The notes beneath the pieces were generated by a model. The model did no database searches. It was not told the origin of the DNA and saw only the letters and a list, made by a program, of their open reading frames with translations. Positions 63,074 through 64,000 of a stretch of 64,000 nt of DNA are shown here, in pieces. Numbering within the stretch: position 1 is the stretch's first letter; the number at the start of each line of letters is the position of its first letter. Source of the stretch: CAWEFA01 sp963851385 (lineage in GTDB: Bacteria > Bacteroidota > Bacteroidia > Bacteroidales > DTGW01); contig CAWKPE010000021.1 of assembly GCA_963851385.1 (NCBI GenBank), positions 154,184 to 218,183 of the forward strand, in the 5' to 3' direction. Position numbers and translations under genes: made by a program.

Positions 63074-63754
63074 TTACTGTTTAATTTTACGATTTTTGAT
63101 TTTCCATGTAAACCCTATACTATCCAATAACTGAAAATATTCTGGCTTTAGTTTGCCATATTTTTGCTTATTTCGTTGGACTGATACCCACGCAGCAAAA
63201 GATGGATTTTCTTTCCATAGTTGTGGAACTCTGCAATGATTATTTTTCGATTTAAATTCTTTTAATTCTTCATAGCGTTGTTGCCACGGAATTATGCATA
63301 CTCCCCAGTAGAAATTAAGTTTGTTTAATTTCTCTATTTTTTTAGGTGTCAATCTTGTATATTTCTTTTTATAATCTCTTCTTTGTTTGCTTACCCATTC
63401 AGCTAACGATTCTAAACTCCCAGAACCTTGAGGGACTTCGCAATGCCCATGTTGTCGATAAAATTTTCTCAGCTCTTTATATTTCTGTTGCCACCAATAT
63501 TTATGAAGGTCGAATATAAACCCGATATTTTTAAGCTTATCATATCGGTCGGGGCTTAAATATTTCTGATAGGCACGTTGTCGGATTACCCAACCACCCA
63601 ATGTTTTATTTTTTCTCCAGTATTGAGGTACATTGCAATGCCCAAACCGTTCACGAAATAAAAATAATTCGCTAAACTTTGCATCCCAGTTAATGTCAAA
63701 TTTGGTAATGCCAATCCGTTTACGATTTTTCTTTTTATCAGGTTTAACATACAT
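63074..63754 (-). CDS. Protein of three helicase-associated (HA) domains
   Basis: This 226-aa basic protein is three repeats of about 65-70 residues. Each has a W...Y/F..L..F....GHC.VP pattern (FRERFGHCNVPQYWRKNK, FYRQHGHCEVPQGSG, FKSKNNHCRVPQLWKEN) followed by a W..QR segment and a helix. These are HA domains (PF03457), normally found behind DEAD/DEAH helicases. No helicase part is present. It may bind nucleic acid on its own or be a detached piece of a larger gene. It stands in a repeat-rich, probably mobile region. Confidence 0.8.
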   Translation of the reverse strand: MYVKPDKKKNRKRIGITKFDINWDAKFSELFLFRERFGHCNVPQYWRKNKTLGGWVIRQRAYQKYLSPDRYDKLKNIGFIFDLHKYWWQQKYKELRKFYRQHGHCEVPQGSGSLESLAEWVSKQRRDYKKKYTRLTPKKIEKLNKLNFYWGVCIIPWQQRYEELKEFKSKNNHCRVPQLWKENPSFAAWVSVQRNKQKYGKLKPEYFQLLDSIGFTWKIKNRKIKQ

Positions 63755-63796
63755 AATATATTAATTCTGTCGTTCAATTTCGCCGTTTACCTTAAA

Positions 63797-64000
63797 TGAA
63801 TGTATTCCTTGGCGGTCTTGGCAACCTTCTTGGCCTCAATCTTGGTCACCGGTCGCCTTCCTTCTTGGGCTTGGGCTCCCTCACGGTCGGGTGAAGCTTC
63901 TCGGCTTTCCCGCAATGGCAGCATCCTGGAACCCGTATGGGTTCGGATGCCTCCGTGTAGGGATGGTTCTCGGGTCTGTAGAAGCTAGGGTCGTTCACCG
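63797..64000 (-). other. Terminal segment of foreign base composition with two micro-ORFs
   Basis: The last ~200 bp are much richer in G and C than the rest of the window. On the minus strand an open frame from the window edge reads NDPSFYRPENHPYTEAS..., with CCHCGK and GC-ending codons, and stops in TGA near 63854. A GTG in the overlapping GTGA then opens TKIEAKKVAKTAKEYIHLR to a TAA near 63793. It could be recently acquired DNA or a chimeric contig end. Confidence 0.4.

Overview
The window comes from an AT-rich member of the Bacteroidota, probably a Bacteroidales-like environmental lineage. The evidence is a SusC/SusD pair, an extracellular amylase with a type IX secretion (Por) C-terminal sorting domain, TAnnTTTG-type promoter elements, BT4734/VirE-type mobile element genes, and peptides with double-glycine leaders of the Bacteroidetes type. 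No rRNA or complete tRNA gene was seen.

Layout. (1) 1-1712: the 5' part of a phosphodiesterase gene and a small partner gene. (2) 1793-19569: a complete maltodextrin/starch locus. It holds an MFS transporter, beta-phosphoglucomutase, a frameshifted GH65 maltose phosphorylase, two GH13 enzymes, a secreted T9SS amylase, a LacI-family regulator, and SusC and SusD. Three copies of an oriented palindrome (core CAAACGTTTG) precede its three transcription units. (3) 19602-32244: ordinary accessory genes, namely a Cu/Zn superoxide dismutase, a nitroreductase, a double pectate-lyase-3/BIG2 protein flanked by direct repeats, DUF535, DUF3108, a porin-like barrel, an ArnT/PMT-type glycosyltransferase, a receiver protein and an MDR oxidoreductase. 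(4) 32533-43272: an integrative element whose left end lies in a tRNA 3'-end remnant. It carries a tyrosine recombinase, a HTH protein, a frameshifted BT4734/VapE replication gene, an iteron-like array that may be an origin, and a putative defence cargo (an EEP nuclease, a 138-aa protein and a Upf1-like helicase fused to a PLD nuclease). (5) 43292-61976: a large RiPP-like peptide cluster. It contains three double-glycine precursors (all too short for ordinary ORF calling), two C39-peptidase ABC exporters (both frameshifted), two HlyD-type adaptors, a radical SAM/SPASM maturase, a TonB-dependent barrel, a prolyl-oligopeptidase, a LytTR response regulator, two adjacent LytS-like kinases and two small PAS proteins. 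(6) 61977-64000: a GC-richer repeat-like island, a protein made only of helicase-associated (HA) repeats, and a last ~200 bp of clearly different composition.

How the parts work together. In the starch locus, the T9SS amylase and SusCD would capture and cut starch outside the cell. The lipoprotein and periplasmic GH13 enzymes would finish the cutting. The MFS transporter, maltose phosphorylase and beta-phosphoglucomutase would feed glucose 6-phosphate into glycolysis, and the LacI protein would control all three units. In the peptide cluster, the kinase pair and LytTR regulator probably sense a signal and switch on the divergent arms. The rSAM enzyme would modify the Cys-containing peptides, the C39 ABC exporters would cut after Gly-Gly and export them, and the HlyD and barrel proteins would complete the route across the envelope. 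The most striking single observation is that the two kinases carry complementary defects: one has lost the phosphoacceptor His and the other has lost the ATP-lid glycines.

Caution: four genes are broken by single-base indels, mostly in or next to short homopolymer runs. Sequencing error is therefore as likely as true gene decay.
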